Below are positions 50,456 through 60,512 of a stretch of DNA of 64,000 nt, piece by piece. Under the pieces are notes generated by a model. The model did no database searches. It was not told where the DNA came from and saw only the letters and a list, made by a program, of their open reading frames with translations. The first letter of the stretch is position 1. Each line of letters starts with the position of its first letter. Source of the DNA: Candidatus Rokuibacteriota bacterium (lineage in GTDB: Bacteria > Bacteroidota > Bacteroidia > Flavobacteriales > Flavobacteriaceae); the NCBI GenBank assembly GCA_900299425.1, contig OMJU01000030.1, positions 1 through 64,000 of the forward strand, given 5' to 3'. A program made the translations under genes and the position numbers.

Positions 50456-52093
50456 TCAAATGTTGGAAAGAATATTAAATCGAATTTTTTGCCCTTTTAT
50501 GCGCTGGCCTAATTGGCTCAATGATTCATCTGAAAGCACTAGAATTCGAGGATAGCCTCCAGTTACTTGACCGTCTTTAGTCAGAATAATAACTTGACCA
50601 CTGGGCGTGAGTTGTACCGTGCCAGGAAGGACAGCGGAGGAGTAAATAGCGGAGCAATCATTTTTTATTAATTCACTCAGCAGATAGCCCATCCGGTCAT
50701 TGGCCCCAATGGTAAATTCTTGATTTAAGGATTTTTTGATTGAGTCTATGAGCGTATTGTACTCAGGACCAGTGCTCGCTGTAAGGACCAGTGCTTTTTC
50801 AGTGGACCAGTTGTTGCTTTGACTTTGCCTATGCGGCAACTCCGTATGATCTAGGAGTATATGAGACTGATTGGTAAGCCTTTGGCCTGAGTTGGGCCCC
50901 TCAATTCTTTGATAAAGAAAATCGCCGTCTTTAAAACGCTTGTTCCCTGTAACTGGGGCGTATTGGCTTCTACTGCCCATGACCAGCTCAGCGTCAAATC
51001 CATGTTCAATGGCTAAATACGTGCGTGCCCCATTTTTTCTTTGACTCATGGTGATCAGGTCTCCAGGCTGCAGTGCTATTACTTTGTTTAATTCTAAGGG
51101 CAAATTATTTTTTTGAGCAGAAAAGTCTGCCCCACTAAGTGCGATATTACAAGCAGAAAGACATGCTAACTTAATTCCGCCGTAGGTTATTTCTAAAACG
51201 GCCTCCCCGGGAGAATTCCCTACCAAGGTATTGGCTATTCTAGCTGAAATTTGATCCATCGCACCGCTTTGTACAACCCCTAGAGCGCGATATCCATGGC
51301 GTCCGAGATCTTGGAGACTGCTGTAGATGCCGCTTTTTATCAGCTCAAAGACTACATTTTTTTTAGTATCGGACTGAAGGAGTGGATTTGATGAGGATAA
51401 GGATAAGCTTTGTTTGTGCTCAAATTCTGCTTTGGAAATTGGAGTGAATTTTATCAAGTCTCCGGATTTTATCTTACAAGCAGGAGACTCAAGTGGGTCA
51501 AATAGATTGTGATAGGTTCTTCCGATAACGTGCCAACCACCCGTAGCATCCGCAGGATAAATACCAGTTTGCGCCCCGCCAATAGCCACGGATCCTTTTG
51601 CCACAAATGGCGAAGGACTGGACTTTCTGGGCGTGTGCAGTATGGGGTTTAATCCGCCCATATAAACAAAGCCAGGTTGAAACCCTATGAAATAAACGAG
51701 ATATTCAGGCGCGCTGTGCTGCTCTATCAATTCATTGATGGATATATTTTTATCCGCACATATGGCCACTAAATCCGGCCCAAGTTCAGGATCATAACAC
51801 ACGGGAATCTTGTGGGTGGTTTGTGATATTCTCGGAGTTTGATGGGCTTGTTGATATTGCTCATCCACATAATTTATCCAAAAGTCAAAGTTCTCCTGAG
51901 GCTGGTGAAAAATCAATGTAAGCGAATGATAGGCCACAACGCGCTCAAGAATTGCCTCATGAGTCAACAACGAGTTTAGCGCTATAATGTCATAAAGTAT
52001 TTCGGGGGCGATAGCCGCGGGCCAATTGATCAGGAGTGCACTTTGGCCGAAAGGCACATAATTCAAAGTGTATTTAGACCTCATGGTTACCAC
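50456..52093 (-). CDS. 5-oxoprolinase subunit B/C fusion (KipI-KipA-like; allophanate hydrolase subunit 1/2 family)
   Basis: N-half PxpB-like (VYFIGFQPGFVYMGGLNPILHTPRKSSP, VAIGGAQTGIYPADATGGWHVIGRT); C-half PxpC-like (IKSGIYSSLQDLGRHGYRALGVVQSGAMDQ). Confidence 0.93.
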   Translation of the reverse strand: MVTMRSKYTLNYVPFGQSALLINWPAAIAPEILYDIIALNSLLTHEAILERVVAYHSLTLIFHQPQENFDFWINYVDEQYQQAHQTPRISQTTHKIPVCYDPELGPDLVAICADKNISINELIEQHSAPEYLVYFIGFQPGFVYMGGLNPILHTPRKSSPSPFVAKGSVAIGGAQTGIYPADATGGWHVIGRTYHNLFDPLESPACKIKSGDLIKFTPISKAEFEHKQSLSLSSSNPLLQSDTKKNVVFELIKSGIYSSLQDLGRHGYRALGVVQSGAMDQISARIANTLVGNSPGEAVLEITYGGIKLACLSACNIALSGADFSAQKNNLPLELNKVIALQPGDLITMSQRKNGARTYLAIEHGFDAELVMGSRSQYAPVTGNKRFKDGDFLYQRIEGPNSGQRLTNQSHILLDHTELPHRQSQSNNWSTEKALVLTASTGPEYNTLIDSIKKSLNQEFTIGANDRMGYLLSELIKNDCSAIYSSAVLPGTVQLTPSGQVIILTKDGQVTGGYPRILVLSDESLSQLGQRIKGQKIRFNILSNI

Positions 52094-52787
52094 AGTTGAG
52101 GTTAATTCGCTGAGCGATCAGTAAAGCGTTTGGGTGGTCGGAGTGAATGCAGCAAGTATGGACCTTTATCGGTATGTTTTGACCCTCTATTGAGGTTATG
52201 TGACCATTACAAAGACTTAAAAACTGTTGATGGGCTTGGTCTGGATCATGAATAATGGCGTGCTTTTGATCTCGGGCAACAAGATGCAAATCGCTTTGAT
52301 AACCGCGGTCGATAAAGCCCTCAGACCAGAGTATGTGTTTAGGACCTAGTGGGGCATTAAACATTATAGAATTCGGGGCAGTGATGATTATGGTTTCCCC
52401 AAGGATTTCTGAAACTACCTCCAAAAATAGTCGCCCTAATTCTGAATTGCGGGCTAGGTCGTGATATAGTGCCCCATGAGGTTTGACGTGACTGAGTTTA
52501 GTGCCTTGCTGATGCGCGTAAAGACTTAATTCTTGGATTTGCTGAAAGAGTGTTTCTTTTAACGCTTGGGGGGTTAGACTCATTGATAGTCGGCCAAAAT
52601 TATCTTTGTCGGGATAGGAAGGGTGGGCACCAATGGCCACCCCGTGCTTCACCGCTAATTCAATACTTCGCTGCATGATTTCGGGGTTGCCAGCATGACC
52701 ACCACAAGCAATATTACATCGCGAGATGTGTGGCATAATTTGCGCGTCATTAGCCATTCCTTCACCTAAATCGCAGTTGATGTCCAT
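52074..52787 (-). CDS. pxpA: 5-oxoprolinase subunit A (LamB/YcsF family)
   Basis: DINCDLGEGM, SRCNIACGGHAGNPEIM, GAHPSYPDKDNFGR, VKPHGALYHDL. Confidence 0.96.
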   Translation of the reverse strand: MDINCDLGEGMANDAQIMPHISRCNIACGGHAGNPEIMQRSIELAVKHGVAIGAHPSYPDKDNFGRLSMSLTPQALKETLFQQIQELSLYAHQQGTKLSHVKPHGALYHDLARNSELGRLFLEVVSEILGETIIITAPNSIMFNAPLGPKHILWSEGFIDRGYQSDLHLVARDQKHAIIHDPDQAHQQFLSLCNGHITSIEGQNIPIKVHTCCIHSDHPNALLIAQRINLNCGNHEV

Positions 52788-54017
52788 TTAATTTAGTATT
52801 TGCAAAACGCCACTGATCCCTTTTAATCCCACGATCAGCGTTACGATAAAAACAAGGATGCCAAATGCATTTTGAACCCTTGTATTGACCGCTTTTTTCA
52901 TTAACGTCTGTTGATTGACAAGCCAAAGTACTAGGGCCGCAATGATAAAAATTAAAGTTCCGTTAGCCACTTGTGCCAATTTAATCAGTGTTATGGGCTT
53001 TATTTGTGTGGTCGCTAAAACCACACCGACCAGCAGCACTGCACGCCAAACTAATTTAAATCGGTTGTGATTTAAATCTGTGGACCATCCCAGACAACCA
53101 CAGGCTACGAAGGCCGCTGCAAGTGGAGCGGTGATTGCTGAGGTCATTCCAGTCGCGAATAAGCCCACACCCATAAGGATGGTTGCCATAGAGCCATAAA
53201 GAGGGCTGAGTCCTTGTGCTAAATCTACAGCATTATTGATTTGTGTAATTCCAGAACCTGCAGCACAAATAACAATACTCATTGAGACTACACCGCCTAG
53301 GCCAATAGTCCAAAAAGTATCGCGCCGCAGCTGTGGTAGAGCATCAATGCTGTGCCATTTTTTGCGTACCAGCGAAGCGTGTAAAAAAATATTATACGGG
53401 ACTATGGTCGTACCGATTAATCCAATAATGGTCCAAATACTTTTTTCAGGTATTTTAGGTTGGACCAAACCCGCCAGTAAATCCGGTATATCAGGCTGAA
53501 TGATAAGGGCGGTAAGGACAAAAGACAAGCTCATAAATAATACCAGTACTGTAAGGATTTGGGTCAAACGTTTATCGCTATTTTGAGAGAGTACGATAAA
53601 CGCACCCAAGCCTAAGGCCAATGCCGCAATATTTAATCTAAGGCCAAAAACCTCAAAGGTCAAAGGCCCCATAATGGCCTCTAATCCCAAAACACCACCA
53701 CCGATATTGCCGGCTTGATAAGCTGTATTGCCCAAAACTATGGCGAGCATAATTAGCCATAAGGCAGGTTGTCGCCAAATAGAATGCTCGAGTTGTTGCC
53801 TGAGCAATTCGGCCAAACCTTTTTGGGTCATCAATCCGATACGCGCAGCCATCTCTTGTAATACAATTGTGGCTAAGGTCGATAATAAAACGGCCCATAA
53901 TAAGGTGTAGCCAAATGATACCCCAGCAATAGAACACAGGGTCACGGTACCAGGCCCGATAAAGGCTGCAGCAACGATAAATCCTGGACCTATATTTTTA
54001 AATGGATTCAATGGCAT
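52788..54017 (-). CDS. NRAMP family divalent metal transporter
   Basis: IGPGFIVAAAFIGPGTVTLCSIAG (DPGxxA variant), multi-TM, TTIVPYNIFLHASL. Confidence 0.9.
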   Translation of the reverse strand: MPLNPFKNIGPGFIVAAAFIGPGTVTLCSIAGVSFGYTLLWAVLLSTLATIVLQEMAARIGLMTQKGLAELLRQQLEHSIWRQPALWLIMLAIVLGNTAYQAGNIGGGVLGLEAIMGPLTFEVFGLRLNIAALALGLGAFIVLSQNSDKRLTQILTVLVLFMSLSFVLTALIIQPDIPDLLAGLVQPKIPEKSIWTIIGLIGTTIVPYNIFLHASLVRKKWHSIDALPQLRRDTFWTIGLGGVVSMSIVICAAGSGITQINNAVDLAQGLSPLYGSMATILMGVGLFATGMTSAITAPLAAAFVACGCLGWSTDLNHNRFKLVWRAVLLVGVVLATTQIKPITLIKLAQVANGTLIFIIAALVLWLVNQQTLMKKAVNTRVQNAFGILVFIVTLIVGLKGISGVLQILN

Positions 54018-54047
54018 TATACAGTGTTGCGGGGTTTTAAAAATTGA

Positions 54048-55364
54048 TTAGGCTTGAGCTAAAGTTTTTACGGCACTTATAAAATGATCTAATTCTTCGT
54101 ATGTGGTAAAGACATTCGGAGTAATGCGACAACCTTTCACATTGGCATAGTCAATGGCTACAGTAAAAACCCTGTGCTCATTCAAAAGTCGGTCTGCCAT
54201 TTGAGCTGGGGTCATATTGATTAGGCCAACATTGCCAATGCCACGGGCGCGGCCTGTGTCGAAAGGGGTGTTGATGACCACGCCGGGGATATCTTTTAGT
54301 GCTTCCATCCAATAGGACCTCAAGGCGTTCAGACGTTCTTCTTTGCGCTTTAAGCCAATCCAATTCAGATAATTGATGGCGTCACCAATTCCCAAAGTAA
54401 TGTAGGCAGGGTGGGTTCCTAGATGGTTTAAACGCAATATATTGTTGGGGTCTTTTTCGTAATCTGCAAGCAAGGGCCAAAGCTGTGCAATGCGTTTTGA
54501 GTCAATATACAAGAGTCCGTTGCCCAATGGCGCTGCGAGCCATTTGTGAAGGCTAGAGCCATAATAATCGCAGTTTAAGTCCTGAATATTAAATTCAAAA
54601 TGCCCTATGCAGTGGGCTCCATCCACCAAAACCTCCAATCCGTGACTGTGGGCCATGTCACATATTTTGCGCACGGGTAAAATCTGCCCGGTAATGTTGA
54701 TCATATGACAGACCATAATCATTTTTGTCTGCGGAGTGATTTTTGATTCATAAAGCGCAACAATTTCCTCATCGCTCGAGGGATGATTCGGCACCGAAAT
54801 AATCTCTTGAGTCAACCCGTGGCGCTCGCTGACTTGTTCAAACATGACTTTCATGGCCCCATAGTCTTGCATGGCATAAATCACATGGTCCCCTTTTTGC
54901 CAAGGATACCCGGCAATGACTAAATCTAGGGATTCCGTGGTATTGCGTGTAATGATCAAATTTTCTTGTGGGCAACCCATAAAATCAGCAAGACTCTTCG
55001 CGATCTTATGGCGGTCTTGGTCCAACTCAGTGCGCATGTAATGCGATCCTCTGAGATTGACTTGATTCATATTTTGTTTGAGCCCCTCAAGCGTGGGTTC
55101 AGGGATAATATTGTAATAACCACTTTCAAGATTTATAAAATCAGGAACTAATTTATAGTGGCTACGCACCTCTTCCCAAAAAGTTTCTTCTGAGCCAGAC
55201 CAAGGTTTAAGATACGGCTTGGCGGATTTTTGAGTCAATTCATACGCCATATGTTTGGCCTCACGACTTGTTGAATGCTCTGATGAAGCATTGATAAAGT
55301 TTGGCACACTAAAAGGCAATAAGCCCGCTAATGAAGCTTTTTTAAGAAAACTGCGCTTATCCAT
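54048..55364 (-). CDS. aminotransferase class V-fold PLP enzyme with Tat-like signal
   Basis: MDKRSFLKKASLAGLLPFSV; NLIITRNTTESLDLVI, VDGAHCIGHFEF, YYGSSLHKWLAAPLG. Confidence 0.93.
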   Translation of the reverse strand: MDKRSFLKKASLAGLLPFSVPNFINASSEHSTSREAKHMAYELTQKSAKPYLKPWSGSEETFWEEVRSHYKLVPDFINLESGYYNIIPEPTLEGLKQNMNQVNLRGSHYMRTELDQDRHKIAKSLADFMGCPQENLIITRNTTESLDLVIAGYPWQKGDHVIYAMQDYGAMKVMFEQVSERHGLTQEIISVPNHPSSDEEIVALYESKITPQTKMIMVCHMINITGQILPVRKICDMAHSHGLEVLVDGAHCIGHFEFNIQDLNCDYYGSSLHKWLAAPLGNGLLYIDSKRIAQLWPLLADYEKDPNNILRLNHLGTHPAYITLGIGDAINYLNWIGLKRKEERLNALRSYWMEALKDIPGVVINTPFDTGRARGIGNVGLINMTPAQMADRLLNEHRVFTVAIDYANVKGCRITPNVFTTYEELDHFISAVKTLAQA

Positions 55365-55509
55365 TTATTCAGGTGTAATGTTGATGTTTCAGGTTGTGAG
55401 ATTGCACTTAAATATAAAGATAATCAGTGATGTAGCCAATTCGATAGGGCTGAATGGATTTACGTATCTTTAAGCTGACAACTAATCACTAATATTGACC
55501 ATCTAAGTC

Positions 55510-55812
55510 ATGCTAACTTTTAAAATAATTTCCATTTGCACCACCTCCCTGGTCCGCAAGACAATTGTATTTTTCTCTTTCATGACAACATTAGGTGTTT
55601 TGCTGGGCAGTTATTTGGGCAGTGTCGAAAGCGGTAAAACGGCGATCATGTTTGAGGCGATATTTGACACATTGGCGGCGGGAACATTTTTGTACATTGC
55701 TACTTTGGAGATCATCGCCGAACTCTTTGAAAAGAACGAAAAAAAGTCGTCAAAACTGTTGATGATTCTTTGTGGATTTTCATTGATGGCGACTATTGCA
55801 ATATGGACTTAA
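55510..55812 (+). pseudogene. truncated ZIP-family zinc transporter (C-terminal part only)
   Basis: FDTLAAGTFLYIATLEIIAELFEKN is a ZIP C-terminal signature, but only 100 aa; N-terminal helices absent upstream. Confidence 0.6.
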
Positions 55813-55825
55813 AAAAGAAAAATTG

Positions 55826-58198
55826 ATGGGACTAATTAGACGATACATTACTGTTTTTACCCTCCTTAGCTTTGGACTTGTTGCGGCTCAAAGCGATAAT
55901 TCAACTAACTTGCCTGGACCAAAGTCTATTGATTCGCTCATGATGGATTATCCAAAATCCAATGGGTTTATCCAGAGTTTTTTTAAGGCCAAAAAAAATA
56001 AATTAATGTGGGTGGTGCCCGACAAAATTTTGGGCAGAGACCTACTCATGGTCACGCGATTTGTTCAATTACCATCCGATTATTCGGGGTATGTTAATGC
56101 TGGTAGTAAAACAGCCGAACGTATAGTGCGTTTTGAAAAAAGAGCCGGGTCACTTGTACTCAGAGAACACTCCTTTGTGAATTTTGCAAGCGATCAGGAT
56201 CCTATTGCGGAATCTGTACAAGCCAATAATTTTGCGCCTATTTTGGCGGTATTTGACATTGAAAATGACGATAAAGACCGTTACTTGATTGATGTGTCGG
56301 GGTATTTTTCAGAAGACTCTCCAGGATTTAACGTAATTAGTGAATCCACTAAAAAGGATTATAAAATTGGTAGTTTAGATAAATCTAGATCCTTTATTGA
56401 CCATTGCCGAAGTTTTCCGCAGAACGTTGAGGTACGTCACACCTTGACCTTTAAAGTGGGTGAGCCTCCGCGTGGTAATCGAACAGGGACTTTTACTTTT
56501 CAAATGAATCATTCTTTAGTGCTTTTGCCCAAAGAACCCATGCAAATGCGCCGTGCAGACCATCGAGTGGGGTGGTTTAGCTTGAAGAAAATCGATTACT
56601 CCTCTGAGGCCTTGAAAGCGGATGATTTTGAGGTTGCTGTGCGCTGGCGATTGGAGCCCATGGATGTTGCGGCCTATAAACGAGGTGAATTAGTTGAGCC
56701 CAAAAAGCCAATTGTCTTTTACTTAGACCCAGCCACGCCTATGAAATGGCGACCATATTTCAAACAAGGAATTGAAGATTGGCAGCAGGCCTTCGAATCT
56801 GCTGGATTCAAAAATGCGATTATCGCCAAAGACCCGCCGACGCCCGAAGAAGATCCTGATTTTAGCCCCGAGGATGTGCGTTATTCGACGGTGCGCTATG
56901 TGGCTTCGACCACCAGAAATGCCGTGGGACCCAGTGTTAAGGACCCACGCTCAGGAGAAATCATAGAAAGTGATGTGATTTGGTATCACAATCATTTGCG
57001 TTCCTATAGAAACAGGTATCTTTTAGAAACTGGTGCCGCAAATCCCAAAGCGCGGACTTTAGACACACCAGAAGAAGAAATCGGGGAGATGATGCGGCGC
57101 GTGATTGCCCATGAGGTGGGCCATGCTTTGGGACTTCCGCATAATATGAAGGCCAGTTCAGCCTACCCCGTTGATTCGTTGCGTTCGGGCGCTTTTACCC
57201 AAAAAATGGGCATTGCTACCACGATTATGGATTATGCGCGCTACAATTATGTCGCCCAACCCGGAGACGAAAATATTCGCTTTGTAAGACAAATTGGGCC
57301 TTATGATCATTATGCTATTGAGTGGGGGTACCGTTATTTTGATGGGGCCGATATGGCTCAGGTGGATCAACAGCTTAAATTAATGGTTGACCAGAAATCA
57401 CTGGATCCAATCTATATGTTCGGCGGGCGTGGTAATGATCCCAATGCACAGACGGAAAATATTGGTGATGACCCAGTGAAGGCCACCGATTATGGGATTA
57501 AAAATTTAAAAATAGTCGCTCAAAATCTTGAACAGTGGACTACGCCTCAAGGGGCTAACTATGACGATTTGGAGGAGCTCTATGGGGAATTGCTGAGCGT
57601 GTATTCGAGGTACGTCAATCACGTGGCGGCCATTGTTGGGGGCGTTTATGAAATAAGGATCAATAAAGGACAAGAAGCGATTCCTTATCGTGGTGTCCCA
57701 GAATCAGAACAGAAAAGGGCCCTGAAATTTTTAAATCAAGAGCTCTGGAACAACCCTAATTGGCTGATGCCCGCCACAACAGTTGCGAACTTCAGTGAAT
57801 CGGGCAGTTTGGACCGTGTTTCTGCTATTCAAAATAGAGTGCTGAGACGTTTGTTGTCCCCGAAACGATTGAACAATATGAATTCAATTGCTGAGACTCT
57901 GCCACTGTCCAGTGCGCAGCGGCCTATGGATGCCGCGGGATTGATTGACGCAATGGGGGAGGACCTTCGCGGACTGTCTACGGGCTTTATGCTGAACCGA
58001 AACCTTCAATCTGAGTGGGTAAAACAATTACTGGAATTAAGTCAGGATAAGGAGCTGTCCCCGGCCGTCGCTGCTTCTGTACAAAAGGCCATTATGGACA
58101 CAAAAAAATGGGCTAAAAAGCGACGTGGGTCTGGAGCTGATTCAGAAAAAGCGCATTTTGGCTATGTGTATAATTTATTAGAGGAAATCGATGATTGA
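55826..58198 (+). CDS. zinc-dependent metalloprotease (DUF5117/DUF5118 family-like)
   Basis: RVIAHEVGHALGLPHNMKAS (HExxHxxGxxH), signal peptide. Start at MGLIRRYITV. Confidence 0.9.
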   Translation: MGLIRRYITVFTLLSFGLVAAQSDNSTNLPGPKSIDSLMMDYPKSNGFIQSFFKAKKNKLMWVVPDKILGRDLLMVTRFVQLPSDYSGYVNAGSKTAERIVRFEKRAGSLVLREHSFVNFASDQDPIAESVQANNFAPILAVFDIENDDKDRYLIDVSGYFSEDSPGFNVISESTKKDYKIGSLDKSRSFIDHCRSFPQNVEVRHTLTFKVGEPPRGNRTGTFTFQMNHSLVLLPKEPMQMRRADHRVGWFSLKKIDYSSEALKADDFEVAVRWRLEPMDVAAYKRGELVEPKKPIVFYLDPATPMKWRPYFKQGIEDWQQAFESAGFKNAIIAKDPPTPEEDPDFSPEDVRYSTVRYVASTTRNAVGPSVKDPRSGEIIESDVIWYHNHLRSYRNRYLLETGAANPKARTLDTPEEEIGEMMRRVIAHEVGHALGLPHNMKASSAYPVDSLRSGAFTQKMGIATTIMDYARYNYVAQPGDENIRFVRQIGPYDHYAIEWGYRYFDGADMAQVDQQLKLMVDQKSLDPIYMFGGRGNDPNAQTENIGDDPVKATDYGIKNLKIVAQNLEQWTTPQGANYDDLEELYGELLSVYSRYVNHVAAIVGGVYEIRINKGQEAIPYRGVPESEQKRALKFLNQELWNNPNWLMPATTVANFSESGSLDRVSAIQNRVLRRLLSPKRLNNMNSIAETLPLSSAQRPMDAAGLIDAMGEDLRGLSTGFMLNRNLQSEWVKQLLELSQDKELSPAVAASVQKAIMDTKKWAKKRRGSGADSEKAHFGYVYNLLEEIDD

Positions 58199-58255
58199 GC
58201 CATTTCAAGGCTCAATCCATGCCGGTAAGCCGTGCATAATTTTAAGCGAGGTATT

Positions 58256-58741
58256 ATGAAATCAAATAACCGAATTCTATCAATAATCATCCTGGGAATT
58301 ATATTTTTTTGGTTCATATCAGGAGTGTTGACCATTTATTTTATCGACAATTGGTCGGACCGAGGCACCTTTGGTGACTTGTTTGGTGCGATTAACTCTT
58401 TGTTCTCCGGATTGGCTTTAGCTGGCTTGGTCTATTCTATTTATGGGAGCCGACAAGAGATTGAATTACAAAGAGCAGAAATTGAATTAAATCGTCGAGA
58501 ACTCATTAAAAGCCGAAAAACACAAGAGAAATCTGAAAAAGCACTAGAGGACCAAGTAGAACAAATGCGTATATCCTCTAAGCTCAATGGCTTAAACACT
58601 CTAATCACCTATTATTCTGGTGTTATTGCTAACCCAAATAAAACAGAGGAAGTCCGCGAAAAGGCTGCTGAACGTCGTCGAGAATTAATTAAAGAAATTG
58701 ACCTATTGATTGATCGTCTCAGCGATGAGGATATTGAGTAA
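58256..58741 (+). CDS. hypothetical protein with two N-terminal TM segments and coiled coil
   Basis: ILSIIILGIIFFWFISGVLTIYF, LFGAINSLFSGLALAGLVYSIYGSRQEIELQRAEIELNRRELIKSRKTQEKSEKAL. Start trimmed from 58232. Confidence 0.65.
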   Translation: MKSNNRILSIIILGIIFFWFISGVLTIYFIDNWSDRGTFGDLFGAINSLFSGLALAGLVYSIYGSRQEIELQRAEIELNRRELIKSRKTQEKSEKALEDQVEQMRISSKLNGLNTLITYYSGVIANPNKTEEVREKAAERRRELIKEIDLLIDRLSDEDIE

Positions 58742-58750
58742 ATAATAAAT

Positions 58751-59500
58751 ATGAGTTCAGTAAAAATGAGGGCCGAAAAAACAGTTTCCCAAGCTATATC
58801 CTATCGCAGATCGGTAAGGGTCTATGATGCTGAAAAACCGATTGATTCTGAATTGGTTCGGCGCTGTATTGAGCAAGCAGCACTGGCGCCAAACAGCAGT
58901 AATATGCAATTATGGGAATTTGTACACATCACAGATCCGGCGATGATTGCGAAAATGGCTCCGCTGTGCTTTAATCAAAATGCAGCGCGTACGGCCCAGC
59001 AATTAGTCGTTTTTGTCACCAGAAAAGATTTATGGCGCCGCAGAGCACAGGCAAATCTTGAAATGATCAAGCAGCTTTATCCGGAAAAACCCAAGTCACA
59101 GCAGAGTCGCCGAGAGCGCGTCATCAAAGCTTACTACAGTAAACTCATCCCCAATGTTTATTTTGATTTATTTGGCATTTATGGGTGGCTCAAATATATC
59201 ATGGTACTGGTCACTGGACTATTTCGTCCGATATACCGAGAAGTACGAGCCCAAGACATGCGTGTGGTTGTGCATAAAACATGTGCGCTAGCGGCTCAGA
59301 ACTTTATGATCAGTATGGCCGCTATAGGCTACGATACCTGTCCCATGGAGGGATCCGACACCTGGCGCGTTAAACGCCTATTAAAATTACCCCGTGGTGC
59401 AGAAATCAATATGATTGTCAGCTGCGGAATCCGCAAGCCTGAGGGCGTTTACGGTGAGCGTTTTAGAGTACCTTTTGAGGATATTTATCGCCACCAATAA
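58751..59500 (+). CDS. nitroreductase family protein
   Basis: AISYRRSVRVYDAEKPIDSELVRRCIEQAALAPNSSNMQLWEFVHI. Confidence 0.92.
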   Translation: MSSVKMRAEKTVSQAISYRRSVRVYDAEKPIDSELVRRCIEQAALAPNSSNMQLWEFVHITDPAMIAKMAPLCFNQNAARTAQQLVVFVTRKDLWRRRAQANLEMIKQLYPEKPKSQQSRRERVIKAYYSKLIPNVYFDLFGIYGWLKYIMVLVTGLFRPIYREVRAQDMRVVVHKTCALAAQNFMISMAAIGYDTCPMEGSDTWRVKRLLKLPRGAEINMIVSCGIRKPEGVYGERFRVPFEDIYRHQ

Positions 59501-59527
59501 AAAACCCCGCCATAAATCACGGGGCTG
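59501..59527 (-). terminator. intrinsic terminator after NTF2-like gene
   Basis: Minus strand AGCCCCG-N10-CGGGGTTTTTT. Confidence 0.7.
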
Positions 59528-59547
59528 AATGCTAATGAGAAATTTTT

Positions 59548-60075
59548 TTATTCCTGGTCGGTAGCGGCATCTTCAGTGTCTGCATTGGCGCTGGCTTCTT
59601 GAGCGATGAAATTCATCATCCCGCCTAGATCAAACCAATCTCCACCTCGGTGAATTTTACCATCTTTAAATTCAAAAGAGTGGTAGGCCGTAAGAGCTAC
59701 TTTTACGCCTGTTTCGGTGTGTGTGGCGTTCCATGTACCGTAAACTCGGGTACTACCGTCAGGCATACCTGTTTCTGTATTTACTCCAGGCAACCAATAA
59801 TCGGCCACAAATGACATGTCATCAAACGCGTCTTGATAACCTTGAACGGCAGCTTTGACCTCATCAATTCCCACTAAAGGAGTGCCGTAAACAGGCATGT
59901 GCCACTCCATATCTGGATGTAAATATTCAAACATGGCTTGGGCATCTTCAGATTCGTGTAACTTAAAATAGGCTTTGGCAGTTTCGGTGTTTTTTTCGAA
60001 CGCTGGACGATAGTCATTGTTTTCACAAGAGATAAGGGTGACCAGCACAAGTAAGGCAATCATTAATTGTTTCAT
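59548..60075 (-). CDS. NTF2/SnoaL-like lipoprotein
   Basis: Lipobox LVTLISCEN; SnoaL-like AYFKLHESEDAQAMFEYLHPDMEWHMPVYGTPLVGIDEVKAAVQGYQDAF. Confidence 0.8.
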   Translation of the reverse strand: MKQLMIALLVLVTLISCENNDYRPAFEKNTETAKAYFKLHESEDAQAMFEYLHPDMEWHMPVYGTPLVGIDEVKAAVQGYQDAFDDMSFVADYWLPGVNTETGMPDGSTRVYGTWNATHTETGVKVALTAYHSFEFKDGKIHRGGDWFDLGGMMNFIAQEASANADTEDAATDQE

Positions 60076-60242
60076 GTTGGGTTGTTTTAATTGTTAATTG
60101 CAACAAATTAATCAAAGATTCGCTAAATCACCAAATATATTGAGCTTTTAGGTTTACTTTGGTTCGATCAGCTCTATGAGGCACATGTTTTTAAAGCCTT
60201 AATTTAGAGCGTATGGATCGCTTATTGATCTGTTGCGCGTTT

Positions 60243-60473
60243 TTAGAGCTTCATCTGAATCACGCCTTGAGCGTTATTGGATTTACTAGTGTCGATGATG
60301 ACTTCAATGTCTTCTTTTTGAAAATCTTCATGGACTCGAACACCCACGCGCATGGTGTCAGGAAAGCAAATAGCTTTTTCAATTAAAAGTTCATTGCTAT
60401 GAATTGTTGCGGTGCTAGAAATAAGGCCTTGGTTGTAAAGAATATTGTAACTTACTCTGGCCTGATTGATTAT
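60243..60473 (-). pseudogene. N-terminally truncated reading frame
   Basis: Minus strand open frame without early ATG: NQARVSYNILYNQGLISSTATIHSNELLIEKAICFPDTMRVGVRVHEDFQKEDIEVIIDTSKSNNAQGVIQMKL*. Confidence 0.4.
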
Positions 60474-60512
60474 CTAAAAGTTAACTTAGAATGTTCAAAA
60501 TTTTTTTAATCC

